A stretch of DNA of 64,000 nucleotides from Hygrophila difformis (lineage: Eukaryota > Streptophyta > Magnoliopsida > Lamiales > Acanthaceae): positions 43,821,417 to 43,885,416 of the forward strand of contig JAOANR010000011.1 of the NCBI GenBank assembly GCA_030278955.1, in the 5' to 3' direction. This document shows positions 9,811 through 21,369 of the stretch, piece after piece (positions within the stretch are counted from its first letter, which is position 1; every line of letters begins with the position of its first letter). Below the pieces are notes generated by a model. The model saw nothing but the letters and a program-made list of their open reading frames with translations. It did no database searches and had not been told where the DNA came from. The translations under genes were made by a program, and so were the position numbers.

Positions 9811-12177
9811 TTTCTTCCTTCTACTTTCAAAACTCCAAAAACATTTTATTACTTAAGTTGTGTAAGTTGCATGGGTATATTGGGCCTAGGCCTATTACAC
9901 CTAATTTTATCCATTACACATCTCAACTCATTAGTGTCTATTTATTGTGTGATTAACACTCACACAATACCAAAAACATTTTCTTAATTTTGTTTATTTT
10001 CCCTTTCATTGTGTGTATGAACAACTAGTAAGAAATATATCAGACTAATGTTGGCGGGTATTCCCACACGGATAACTAGCTCGTATTCTGAGTATTAATT
10101 ACTAGTTGTTATTTTGCATGGTTCGGATAGTGGTCGGTGGAAGCCTTGGCGGTTCGTCCATCCGGGATTATGACAGCTGCTCAGCTGACTCCTATCCGGA
10201 TACAGTTTTCTTTTCTTTACCTTAATTTCAAACCTGAATCTAGAGTTATAGTAATGATAGATAATATATGCCAATGTTATCTAATAATTATTACTGTAAT
10301 AGAACATGTGGGTTTTCATCCAAATTCACAGATAGTGAAGCCTAAGATGACGGCGGCAACTGTCACTTAAGGCATTCCACTGTCTAAAAATCATTCCATC
10401 TGGAATACTTGGGACCCGGATAGCAGATGTTTGCCGTCCGGATAACCCCAATTATTTCTGGCAATCTCTTTAGCCATTTTCTTCGTATCTCTGGCTAATT
10501 CATCTTTGTGTATCAAATTCTGTCTAACCCCACCATATATTTTGGGGTACTTATTCTACTTCTCATATACATGTATGCATGATACTATTATGTAGATATT
10601 GTGGTCTATAATATTTTGGAGATCCTTCTCCTTGGACATAGAAGTTTTGATTTAAATCAGATGTTGCATAATAAATTTCCACAAAATCACTTTATAAAAT
10701 CCGGATCTGAGTAAGGGATAAATTCGACAATTATGACTAACTCATATTCTACTGGGGGTTGATTTTGAGAAATTAGAAGCAGAGTCAGCGATTAGGTCTC
10801 ACCTAGACTGAAAGGATCTGTGTTTTAATTGAGAGTTTAGTACATGTTTAGGGAATGATTTTCATATATCTATTGGTTTCTCAAAATTACTGTGTGTTGG
10901 AAATCTTGTATTAAGCGTTGCATCGAATCAGTGTCCACTTGGATTCGGATAAGATGTGATAAATGATATTGGAGGAACAACATATAGGCCTTGGTTAATT
11001 TCTAAGGTAAGGTTGAGTATTCTTTCAACTACTATCTTCTCCCGCCAAAGCCTAAAATTGAGTCTTGAGTGAGTACATTCGGAATAGATTTTCATAGGTC
11101 TGTTCCACTCATGTTTGTATCTCATAACTAACCGGATGTTATAAGCCATGTGGCTTACTGATATTTGGGAAGTTCTAAATCTGCATCTGGTCACCAAGAC
11201 TAGGGGCTCTTTTATACTAACGGAATGTGATGATCTTTTAAGACTTCCGAGTGATAGGTTTTAAATGCTTTCTTTATCGCTTTCTTTAAAATGCTTTCAT
11301 AGAGGTCACTCGGAAGAATTAGAGGTTGGCCGCCGGTTGTAAGGTTTAAGAGTTATGGATTAGTTCGGGATTCGATTTAGACTTTGGGTGTGACAAGGGG
11401 GATGATAGGAGTACTTGGCATATCAACTAATGATATGTTCGGTGTTGCTTATCCACCATGGAGGAATAACATACCTCGGCAGGGGCAGTTATTAATCTGT
11501 GGTATCTTAGAGGTTGAGGTCTTAAGGCATGTAAATCCTTGCTGTAAGTACCTGTCTGTTAAAGGGAACATGGTATAGGAAGCATGAGAGTTAGCTAACT
11601 GAAAGGATTATCCCAAGCGAAGATCTGTGTACAAAAATGGATGTTTAATTGTGTTTCATCTGAATCTTGTCCAATCTTTATTATTTTCTCCCTGTCCCTT
11701 CTGTCATATTTTAAATCCGCTTTCGTAGAATAATTTTACCTGCTTTCTTAGCATAATTCTTATTGCTTTCTTAGAATAGAATTCAATCGCTTTTTAGACT
11801 AAATTTACCATGCTTTGTAGAATAATCTTTAATTGCTTCCATAGCATAGTTTAAAATATTGTCAAGTAGTTGTTAGAAACCATTACAAAACTTGAATCGA
11901 GTAACTAAGTGGAAAATGTTAGTGAACGACGTGGGCCCTGCTTCTATCGCACATCCTCTAGTGAATGATCCGGTCTTACTATAAATTACTGCAATTTTTG
12001 ACACCGTGCGCTTTCGGGGGCACAATTTCTTAACACGAGTAATAAAAACGTGACAACCTATAATATATCCCTAATCCCAACTCCATCTTCATAAATTGGT
12101 TTCATTAAATAAAATTGAAAACCAGGATTATGATTTTTCAGAAAATACTCATATAGTGGAACTTGTCAAAAGTTTCA

Positions 12178-12519
12178 TGGCAAGGAACTTCATGACATGA
12201 AATTATGAAAAGTTTCATGGCGCCGTTGCCGGGGACCTTCAGTTTGGCAGACAGATGTAATAAAAAATACTATATTAAGTATTGAGCATTGATGTCTGTC
12301 AAGATTGAACTGTCTATCCCGGCTGCACCATGAAATTTGTCAAAAGTTTCATGCCGGGGAGGTCCACAGCGCCGTTTGAAATCAAAGTACCCCACATGAG
12401 TAATAAAAAGTGAAATATATCCTTAAACCCCTTTCCCACGAATCATAACTCTTTTCTTTTAATAAATTTAACCTGGGATATTTTAGAAATGCTCGTGTAG
12501 GAAATTGTCAAAAGTTTCA
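12178..12519 (+). repeat. 3'-terminal extension of the Athila-1 LTR with fossil primer sites
   Basis: The related Athila-2 LTR ends (at 4590, minus strand) at the point matching 12177 here. Athila-1 continues for about 342 more bases. This extension contains TGGCGCCGTTGCCGGGG at 12218-12234 and a shortened leader-like copy at 12351-12378, both preceded by AAAAGTTTCA like the true LTR end at 12519. Confidence 0.7.
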
Positions 12520-12536
12520 TGGCGCCGCTGCCGGGG
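12520..12536 (+). other. Primer-binding site of Athila-1
   Basis: TGGCGCCGCTGCCGGGG abuts the LTR end at 12519. The TGGCGCCGTTGCCGGGG-type site is characteristic of plant Athila elements. It defines the start of the internal domain. Confidence 0.85.
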
Positions 12537-12664
12537 AGGATGCAGCGCCGTTTATTAAGAGAACTACACTCCTGATTTACTCATAGATAGTTTTTGTATA
12601 TATTTCTGAACCATTACTAACCTGGGGGTTGTGCAGGTGCTGTCAAATCTTGATACAAACTGTT

Positions 12665-14610
12665 ATGCAAAGGAGAAAGGCCACATTTCCTGAGCTACCG
12701 TTCGATCTAGAAATAGAAAGGACCACTCGCCAACTGAGGGCACAAGCCAGACGAAGGAAAGAGCAGGAAGCCCAGACTCGTACCTCACCCGAAACCACAA
12801 GCAGTGAAATATCCGATATGGCAGAGAACCAGGACATTCCCCCGATCTTACCAATAGACCAACCACCCAATAATTCTGGTAATGGAGCTGATTGGGGTAT
12901 GGTAGAACACCCGAATCATGCCAACGAGGAGGAAAATCTACCTAATCCAAATCAGCAACAGTATCAGCAGTTCCACCAACAACCACCACCCCCTAACCAA
13001 TATAACCAACAAAATCAAAATATACCAAACCAGCAATACCAAAATCAAGCCTTTAATCAGGACCAGTTCCAAAACAACCCTCATGATCCCGATAATATTT
13101 TCCAACAGAATCCCAACTATCACCAGCAGTATCAAAACCAAGCAGAGCAAGGAAATCAACAGCAGCAAGCAGCAGCTGATTTTATGCAGCCCATCGTGGA
13201 GCCCTATCTGGATAGGCCTGGGAGAGCACAATTTCCTGCACGCAATTTTGAACTCAAACCGGCACTCATCAACTTGGTGCAAAACAACCAATTTTGCGGT
13301 GCAAATCATGAGGATCCCCATGATCATCTCCAACCTTCCTGGAGCTCTGCGACACAATCAAAAATCAGGGAGTCTCACCTGATGCTATAAGACTAATGTT
13401 GTTTCCCTTTTCTTTGTTTAGTGGTGCCAGGGATTGGTATAAATCATTGCCCATAAATCAGAGGAGTACCTGGGCAGATTTGGTGAGGAGTTTTCTGTTA
13501 AAGTACTTTCCTGAATCTAAGATAGACGAGGGACGAGAGAAAATAGGAGAGTTCAAGATGAAGCTGGACGAGTCATTGTATGATGCAAAGGAGAGGTTCT
13601 CCAGCCTCTTGAGGCGATGCCCCCAACACGGATATCAACCGTGGGAGCAACTGAGGAAATTCTATGGAGGACTCACCCATCCATGGAGAATGATGTTGGA
13701 CACTGCAGGCGGAAGACATTTACTCCATTTGCCCATGGATCAAGCCTGAGAAAAGATTGAGACAATGTCTGTCAACAGATCTGTATTGAACAGCAGTGAC
13801 AAGAAGGCGGACCCCCCTAGAAAAGTGTTTGCTGTGAGTGAAGGAAAAACGGATTTCGAAAAATTGCAGGAACAGGTAGCTGCGATACAGCTAGGACAGG
13901 AGAAAGGAAAGGGAGCAGGTACTTCTCAGGCAGGAGCCTCATCTAGCCAAGTGCAAGCACAGCAATCGGGAGCAATTTGTGGGCTCTGTCAAGGACCACA
14001 TCCAACTGACACATGTCAACAACTAGCTACCGAAAGCTGCAATTACGCAGGGAACTACCAGAACCGCCACCCCAACCTCTCCTATTCCAACAACAATGCA
14101 CTCAAAGCGCATTTGTTGATACAGCCAAACCAGCCTAACCAGTTCGCAAACCAGAACCTTCAGCAGAACTTCAGGCCTCAGAACCAAGGATTCGTTCAGC
14201 AGAGAGTTCAGAACTTCCAGAATCAGAACCAGAACTTTCAACCCCATATCCAACAGAGGCCCAACCAAAACCAAGGCCAGAATTTCCAAAACTTCCAAAC
14301 CCAACCTAATCAGAATCGGCAATACAACCAAAAGCCACCATCTCGCCTGGAGAATTTGATGACTGAGTTTATTTCCAATCAAAGGGAGATAAACCAGCAG
14401 CTGCAGTCATCAATCAAAAATGTGGAGACGCAGGTCACCCAGTTGGCTAAGGAACTGCAGAACAGAGGGAAAGGAACACTGCCGAGAAGCACGGAAGCCA
14501 ACCCGCAATGCAAGGCAATCACATTGCGGAGAGGCAAGACTCTGAAGGGAAATGTTGGATCTGCAAAGAAGAAAGCAATGAAAGTAAAGGTTTCATTGGA
14601 GGTGGAATAG
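12665..14610 (+). pseudogene. Athila-1 gag, frameshifted with in-frame stops
   Basis: Gag encodes the capsid and nucleocapsid. From the ATG at 12665 the protein has a charged start, an Asn/Gln/Pro-rich stretch (about residues 90-175) and the Athila hallmark FELKPALINLVQNNQF near 13245-13295. A frameshift at about 13330-13336 moves the reading to another frame, where FLELCDTIK, MLFPFSLFSGARDWY and the rest of the capsid continue. In that frame a TGA interrupts at 13747 and a TAG at 14608, after which the same frame stays open towards the protease. A zinc-knuckle-like CGLCQGPHPTDTC lies near 13977-14015, followed by a Gln/Asn-rich tract. The lesions mean this copy cannot make intact Gag. Confidence 0.88.
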
Positions 14611-14712
14611 GAAAAGGAAAAGGTTGAAGGAGATGAAAGTGTTGAGCTGGTAAAGGATAAATCAGATACAGCTAACTCGCAGGCTGAAGCTGCAAATGAA
14701 GCTGAAAAGGGT

Positions 14713-15447
14713 ATGGGTGAAGGTACAACTTCCTTCTCTTTACCACCAAAAATTGATAATAATAAGTACATGCCAAGGGTGCCGTACCCTGCACGTCTTA
14801 AAAATAAGGAACATGACCTTAAATTCAAGAAATTTCTAGAACGGTTAAAGTCTGTAGAGATAACCATTCCTCTCGTGGAAATGATTTCAGAAATGCCCAC
14901 CTATGCTAAGTTCTTGAAAGAATTGATTTCAGGGAAAAGGCAGGTAGAGCAGGAGGAGGTGATCATTCTCAACAGCACATGCAGTGCCATAGTTCAGAGG
15001 AAGCTGCCCGAAAAGAAAGAGGACCCTGGGTGTTGCAAGCTACCAGTACAGATTGGAAAGGCCAAAGTGAGCATGGGGTTATGTGATCTGGGATCCAGCA
15101 TCAACGTGATGCCTCTAGCCATGGCAATTCGCTTAAGGCTCGGAGAGATTGAACCGGTCAAGATGAAACTGCAACTGGCAGACAGATCAATCACTAAGCC
15201 CGTAGGAATCCTCAAGGATATGGTAGTCAAGACCGGCCAAGTTCTTTTCCCGGTTGACTTCATCATCCTTGACATTGAAGAGGACTCTGAAATGCCACTT
15301 ATCCTGGGACGCCCGTTTTTGGCCACTTGCGGTGCACTGATTGATGCCACATCTGGAAGTAGGTGTGAGGACGAGAGCATAGACTCTATGACATGGAGGA
15401 GCTGCAGAAATTCCCGAATGAGGGATCTTGTTCCATGTTTGATGTAA
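14713..15447 (+). pseudogene. Athila-1 pol: aspartic protease region
   Basis: In frame with the end of gag after a TAG. The protein contains SLPPKI and KFLKELISGKR, typical of the Athila gag-protease linker, then the retropepsin-like active site CDLGSSINVMPL at about 15081-15116, and the second conserved block LILGRPFLATCGALID near 15300-15345. DLGS in place of DTG or DSG is common in this lineage. After GALIDATSG the expected sequence breaks down. A 36-base segment (15356-15392) recurs at 15451-15486, and the frame ends at 15447. The protease would cleave the Gag-Pol precursor; here it cannot be joined to reverse transcriptase without a frame change. Confidence 0.85.
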
Positions 15448-15486
15448 TAGAAAGTAGGTGTGAGGACGAGAGCATAGACTCTATGA
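15356..15486 (+). repeat. Short direct duplication inside Athila-1 pol
   Basis: The sequence starting AAGTAGGTGTGAGGACGAG at 15356 recurs at 15451, about 95 bases later and in another frame. It lies exactly where the protease-to-RT linker loses its normal sequence, so it marks a local tandem duplication or a repaired break. Confidence 0.8.
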
Positions 15487-18400
15487 CTATGATGACGAAC
15501 AAAGTTTCAAAACAGGTACTGACGCCTGGAGGTGCTGAGCAACAAAGAAGCTGCAACGCTGTTCACTTCGAAGACCCTATCACTGGGGATCTTGAAGAGT
15601 TTGACGGTGTTGAATTCACTCCGGAGGAGGAAGAGAGCACCACGGAAGAGGAAGTGGACCCTGTACTGACACAGGGTCCTGAAGGTAAATCTGATCTTTC
15701 ACCCCCAACCATTTCTCGCAAATTACTGCCTTCCGTTGAATGTCCGCCAGAGCTTGAACTTAAAATACTTCCAGATCATCTTAAGTACGTTTTTCTCGCT
15801 GAACATAAAAGATTACCGGGAATTGTGTCAGCCAAGCTGACATAAGAACAAGAAAAAGCTCTGGTAGACATTCTAAAGAAATATGTACATGCAATTGGAT
15901 GGACCATTTCTGATATAAAAGGAATAAGCCCCTCTGTTTGCATGCACAGAATTTTAATGGAAGAGGAGTACAAGCCCTCTAGGCAACCACAAAGGCGTCT
16001 GAACCCCCATATGCAAGAAGTGGTAAGGAAAGAAGTTATCAAGCTCTTAGATGCTGGTATCATCTATCCGATATCTGACAGCAACTGGGTTAGCCCAGTG
16101 CAGGTAGTACCTAAGCGTGGGGGGTGTTCATAACGACTAATGAGCAAGGAGAAGAAGTGGCGACACGTCCGGTAACCGGTTGGAGAGTCTGCATCGACTA
16201 CCGGAAGCTTAACACCGCTATGCGGAAGGATCATTTTCCCTTGCCATTCATTGATCAGATGCTGGAGAGATTGGCCGGGAGGGAGTACTACTGCTTTTTG
16301 GATGGGTACTCTGGTTACAATCAGATTGTAATAGCTAGTGAAGATCATGATAAGACCACTTTCACGTGGCCATATGGAACTTTTGCGTACAGGCGCATGC
16401 CTTTTGGACTTTGCAATGCGCCTGCCACTTTTCAGCGTTGCATGATGTCTATTTTCTCAGAATTTATCGAAAAATGCATTGAAGTCTTCATGGATGACTT
16501 CTCTGTGTATGGAGATACTTTTGATGAATGTTTGACAAATCTTGCAAAAATTTTAAAAAGATGCGAGGACACTAACCTAGTTTTAAACTGGGAGAAATGC
16601 CATTTCATGGTCACCGAAGGAATAGTGTTGGGTCACCGCATCTCGCGCGCAGGCATCGAAGTCGATAGGGCCAAAGTCTCAGTCATATCCAACCTTCCAC
16701 TACCAAACTCAATAAAAGCAGTTAGGAGTTTCTTAGGGCATGCCGGTTTTTACCGGAGATTCATTAAAGACTTTTCTAAAATTGCCAAGCCGCTCACTAA
16801 TTTGCTTTGTAAAGAAAATTCTTTCGTAATAAGTGAAGCGTGTGTTCAAGCCTTTGACACGCTCAAGAAGATGTTGATTTCTGCTCCAATAGTGCAACCA
16901 CCCGATTGGTCAATGCCGTTCGAGGTCATGTGCGATGCAAGTGATCTTGCCGTGGGTGCAGTTCTTGGGCAACATAAGGAAGGAAGGCACTGCGTGATTC
17001 ATTGCGCCAGCCATGCCCTGACTGAAGCCCAAGTCAATTACACCACCACGGAGAAAGAGATGTATGTTGTGGTTTTCGCGTTTGATAAATTCAGACAATA
17101 CCTCATTGGTACGAAAACCATAGTATACACCGATCACTCTGCACTGAGATACTTGTTCAGCAAACAAGACGCCAAACCTCGATTAATCAGGTGGGTACTT
17201 TTGTTGCAAGAATTTGATATCATAATAAAAGATAGAAAAGGCAGAGACAATGGTGCTGCTGACCATTTGTCTCGAATAGAAAATGATAAAAATGAGATAG
17301 CCGTCAATGAAAATTTTCCGGATGAGCAACTGTTTGCCTTGTACCTTCATGATCAAGCTTGTCCATGGTTTTCCAACATTGCTAACTTTTTAGCATGTGG
17401 AATAACTCCACCATTCCAGAGCAAGAAACAAAAAGCAAGGTTCAACCAAGATGTAGTTAACTACTTCTGGGAAGATCTTTATCTCTTTAAGCATTGTGCA
17501 GATTCGATTATTAGACGTTGTGTAACTGAGCACGAGGCTTATCAAATCGCTAAAAAATGTCATGAATCGGAATATGGAGGTCACCATGGCCCGACTCGAA
17601 CAGCTCACAAGGTGCTCGAGTGTGGTTTCTATTGGCCTACCATTTACGAGGACTGCAAGGCGTTTGTTAAGGCTTGCGACAGATGCCAAAGATTAGGGAA
17701 TATCTCCAAGAGGGATGAAATGCCTCAAAAAGGAATTCTCATCCTTGAGATTTTCAATGTATGGGGTATTGACTTCATGGGACCATTCCCGACATCTGAT
17801 GGGAATCACTACATCTTGGTAGCTGTCGATTACGTGTCCAAGTGGGTCGAGGCGGTTGCGCTGCCAACCAACGATGGTCACCAAGTCATCAAATTTTTGA
17901 AAAATAACATTTTCAATAGATTTGGTGTACCTAGGGTAATCATATCTGATGGAGGAACCCACTTTGTCAACAAAGCTTTTGCAAATCTCATGAGCAGAAG
18001 TGGGATTCTCCACAAGATCGGCACGCCTTATCATCCCCAAACCAGTGGCCAAGTCGAGGTATCTAACCGCGAAATCAAACACATACTCGAAGCCACTGTG
18101 GGGATAACCCGCAAAGACTGGTCACGTAAACTCAATGATGCTCTATGGGCATACCGCACTGCATTCAAGACTCCCATTGGGATGTCCCCATACAGGCTTG
18201 TCTTTGGAAAAGCCTGTCATTTGCCTGTAGAACTAGAGCACAAGGCTTACTGGGCCGTAAAAACGCTTAATTTTGACCCACGAGTTGCTCAGAGTAAGCG
18301 CAAGTTGGACCTCAATGAAATTGAGGAAATACGTGCGCAAGCTTATGAAAGCTCGAGGATCTACAAAGAGCGGACCCAGAAGTTACACGATCGTCGTATA

Positions 18401-18650
18401 AAGTCTAAACACTTCTATGTTGGCCAAAATGACTTGTTATTCAATTCTAGGTTGAAGCTGTTCCCCGGAAAGCTTAAATCCAGATGGGAAGGGCCATACG
18501 AAGTGGGGCACGTGTTTGAAAATGGAGCTGTCAAGATTCGAACTGACAAAGGAGAGCTGGTGGTGAATTGACACATATTGAAGGAGTATCTAGGGCAGCT
18601 CGACCCCGAAAAAGAAGTCCAAATGACATCAGAGCCAGCCTATGCTCAAT
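15393..18650 (+). pseudogene. Athila-1 pol: reverse transcriptase, RNase H and integrase
   Basis: The frame opening at 15393 carries an acidic linker, is stopped by TAA at 15843, and resumes with the RT N-terminus (ILMEEEYKPSRQPQRRLNP, LDAGIIYPISDSNWVSPVQ). A one-base shift in the G run at 16119-16124 moves into the 16124-18571 frame. That frame has the RT core ([37 protein letters not shown]), RNase H ([36 protein letters not shown]), the integrase zinc finger ([10 protein letters not shown] ... CDRCQR) and the DDE core ([25 protein letters not shown]). FMDD in place of YxDD is typical of Athila. A TGA at 18569 splits off the last residues, which run to TAA near 18650. Confidence 0.92.
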
Positions 18651-18748
18651 AAATATATATATACCTATATAATTATTTATTACATATTTATTCGTCTCGA
18701 GCGATAAGTATCCAAAAATCAACTAAACATTTAGAGTACTAAGACTCT

Positions 18749-18767
18749 AAATGTGAGGATGTTGATA
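18749..18767 (+). other. Polypurine-tract-like motif, first copy
   Basis: AAATGTGAGGATGTTGAT, nearly the same as the tract that precedes the 3' LTR at 23792, lies about 100 bases after the end of pol. This is where an Athila element without extra 3' sequence could have its LTR. The following bases, TGATATTTGG, resemble the LTR start TGATAATGG for only a few bases. Confidence 0.6.
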
Positions 18768-19118
18768 TTTGGAGAAAATTTAATAATTTTCTTATGTTTA
18801 CCTTGCAGGAATTCATGGAACCAACAAAAAGAAGGATAAAGCTTCGAAAACCAGGTTCCCGGTTGGATTAACACTACATTTAATGGAAAGTAATTTCGGA
18901 ATTCAGAGAAATCTAAAATCCGGAATAAATCCATAAAACGAGGGTGTTAATCCAACCTAATTTATGCAAGCAATTTATAATAGAGTAATACTTCTGTTTA
19001 AATGTGTGTTTTCGGTATGCTTTTTCTTAAGAAAATCCATAATTTCAGAAAATTTGAAATTTTGAAAATTTTCAAAAATTTTTGTAAGTAATGATTGTGA
19101 TCTTCTTTTATATCTCAA

Positions 19119-19730
19119 ACCAATTCGGTCTACATCGAATTATTTGAAACAGATCACAATGGAGGTGTACCTTGGGAATTTTAACCAATTCGATCTCCAA
19201 GCAAATTCGGTCTAGACCGAATTGGCCTAAGAGACCGAATTGGCTTCCCAAGACACATACTCCATCCTTGTGTAAATTTGGCCAAGTAGCAATTCGGTCT
19301 ATAGCAATTCGGTCTAGACCGAATTGATTTTGAATAGATCGAATTGATCTACAAAAGGCATTTGTGATTCCTTAGTTTTATTTATGCAAGTGAGCAATTT
19401 GATCTATAAGGCAATTCGGTCTAGACCGAATTGCCCATATAGACCGAATTGCCTCGCAAAAGCATCCCCCATTATTTTTCCTAAGTAACCAGATTCGGTC
19501 TTCTTGCTATAATTCGGTCTCTAGAGCAATTCGGTCTAGACCGAATTGCCTTCAAAAGACTACATTGCAGCAAGTGTGTGTTTGTTTCCCCTTGCAATTC
19601 GGTCTCTATGCCAATTCGGTCTAGACCGAATTGGCCTAAGAGACCGAATCTCTCACAGACACTTGGAACCAACCATCAATTCGGTCTAGACCGAATTGAT
19701 GGTTCGGTCTCCAATAGACCGAATTAGCCC
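19119..19730. repeat. Internal palindrome cluster of Athila-1
   Basis: Seven modules of the same design as in the LTRs. Six have the perfect 20-base core AATTCGGTCTAGACCGAATT (near 19204, 19308, 19412, 19530, 19613 and 19678); the first, near 19121, is imperfect. Most are flanked by outer half-sites (AATTCGGTCT to the left, AGACCGAATT to the right). The last core extends to a perfect 34-base palindrome at 19671-19704. The cores are less degraded than those of the LTR clusters. Confidence 0.92.
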
Positions 19731-19743
19731 ACTCTCCTAACCC

Positions 19744-19750
19744 TTTATAT
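19744..19750 (+). promoter_or_regulatory. TATA-like element inside Athila-1
   Basis: TTTATATT-type sequence in CCCTTTATATTCCC lies about 15 bases after the palindrome cluster. It is followed by a pyrimidine-rich leader-like segment and, about 150 bases on, by an ATG in good context (AAAAATGGCG). This layout mimics a plant gene start. Promoter activity is inference. Confidence 0.4.
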
Positions 19751-19895
19751 TCCCTTTTTCCCTCCTTTTCCCTCACTTTCACCCTCCACACTTCGATATT
19801 TCCCCGAATCCTCTCTCGCAAACTTCGTCTTCCTCGCGAAACCAGAGCTCGAGCCAGTGCTTTACCTTGTTCGACTCCGTTCAAAGTGCTTAAAA

Positions 19896-20541
19896 ATGGC
19901 GTCTTCTTCGTCTAAACCTACTGAGAGTGTCGGGTAAGTGTTCTGTTTTTGATTTCGCACTCCCATTTTCGTGATTTCAGTTTTGGTTTTTCCTTGTTTT
20001 TGCGAAATCGGTAATGGGGAGGGGAATGAGGCTTGTTTTCGTGTTAGGAATGGTCGGGAAGTGGCCGGAATGGTTTGGGTGTGGTCGGAAATAGGATAGA
20101 ACAGGGTAGTGCGAACTAGGGTTTTTCGTCCTTGAGTTCGAACCGCCATTGTTACTGTCCGAGTGTTCTGTGGTATAGGGATGCTCCTTTTTGAAAATTT
20201 TGGGCTTCAAAACCCACAAAAATCTGATCTTTGTTGATATTGTGAATATTTGTTGCCTTTGTTTTAATTTTGCATATCCTATGTTTGTACTGTGTTGTTT
20301 ATTTGTTCTCTGCAGAAACTCAAATGGGAAAACACAATGGTTGATTTTTCCCCTGAAATCACTGTGTTATTTTACTGGTTATTTGATAATGTTGTTGGAT
20401 ATACATGTTGATGATGTTGCCGAATCTATGTTTTTGAAGCATGATTTATTGGCAAAGTTTTGCATGACACTGGGTTGTGAATGGACTATTCTCGTGTGTT
20501 GTTTTGTGGTTTGCATGTACTGTATTATGCATACCTCTTAA
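19896..20541 (+). CDS. Possible two-exon ORF downstream of the internal palindromes (unrecognised)
   Basis: The ATG at 19896 is in good context and opens a short Ser-rich exon (MASSSSKPTESVG) ending at 19933 with a strong GTAAGT donor. An acceptor CTCTGCAG at 20308-20315 would join it in frame to a segment open until TAA at 20541, giving 87 residues. The second exon is rich in Cys, Leu and Val near its end and matches no family I know. An alternative acceptor (GATTTCAG at 19980) also exists. The location corresponds to the env-like or accessory ORF zone of Athila elements, where Ser-rich starts occur. It could also be part of a captured host gene or chance. Expression is unknown. Confidence 0.3.
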
Positions 20542-21300
20542 TAAATGCTCCTGTGGGGTACCTGTTACCACCACTTGCAAACTCAACTGAAAAAGTTGAT
20601 GTTTGCATATACTGGAAACATGGTATTGCAGAGGAAACCATGCCAAAATTTTTCCAACAAGTATTTTCCAAACACTATTGGCATGGCACTTTTTGTCTAA
20701 AAAGACAATAGTTGGCAGATTTTGTTTTTATTCAAGTGGTTGACATGTTTATTGTTGGGATATGTGGGGAATAAACAAGGTAGCAACTTTGCTCACCCAT
20801 TAATACCCATTTCCCAAAACAAAAACTCAAATGGGGGACCACTCACACCCTCAACTTCATTAAATAAACAAGTCAACACTTTCCATAAAATCCAAAAATG
20901 ACCTTTTGCATGTGTATGTTCTATTTTTCATTCATTCTTTTCTCTTAGTCCATCACATTGACCTAGTAATTGCATAACTCTTCTTATGTATTGAATTCTT
21001 CATTATTAAATATCCATCTTCTTCTTTTTTTTATATGCTTTTGATCACTCTCATAGTGACCAAAAATATATGCTTTTCTTTTATAGGCTCAATAGCCTGT
21101 AAAAATCTTTCTTTTGGTCTTTTGACCATTCAAAAATCTTTAGACTAATTTTAGTCTAAGAAAAATTGGTATGGGTCCAAGACCCTTACTTCTCTTATTT
21201 CCTTCACTTGTTAGTCGCAATAACAGTTAGATTTTATAATCTAACTCCTGGTATAGCTCAATAAATTCAAGAAAAATCAATTAACTCACATTTAGAGCAC
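20542..21300 (+). other. Athila-1 3' internal region, no gene recognised
   Basis: A short open frame to 20711 includes a Cys/Trp/His-containing stretch but no motif I can name. The rest is AT-rich. It ends at the second polypurine-like motif. Confidence 0.5.
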
Positions 21301-21306
21301 AACTCA

Positions 21307-21324
21307 AAATGTGAAGATGTTGAT
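21307..21324 (+). other. Polypurine-tract-like motif, second copy
   Basis: AAATGTGAAGATGTTGAT differs by one base from the copies at 18749 and 23792. As at 18725-18760, it is preceded by a CATTTAGAG-type phrase (21289-21297). It directly precedes the F-box-like segment. Confidence 0.6.
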
Positions 21325-21369
21325 TCTTCAACTTGAATATGTTTATCAAAAACTTGTTAAAAATAGTTT

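Larger units (their letters stand above)
7544..12519 (+). repeat. 5' LTR of Athila-1 (about 4976 bp)
   Basis: Begins TGATAATGGCC and ends AAAAGTTTCA directly before the primer-binding site. It matches 23806-28809 throughout, with scattered substitutions and small indels (for example 12 bases absent near 11268 and 14 near 9440 relative to the 3' copy). It holds two palindrome clusters, one on each side of a TATA box. Several antisense frames in it are open by chance. Confidence 0.93.

Noticed and set aside
12938..13357. Long antisense Leu/Val/Ile-rich frame opposite gag
   Set aside because: It is the complement of the Gln/Asn-rich gag stretch; such complements read as hydrophobic without being genes.
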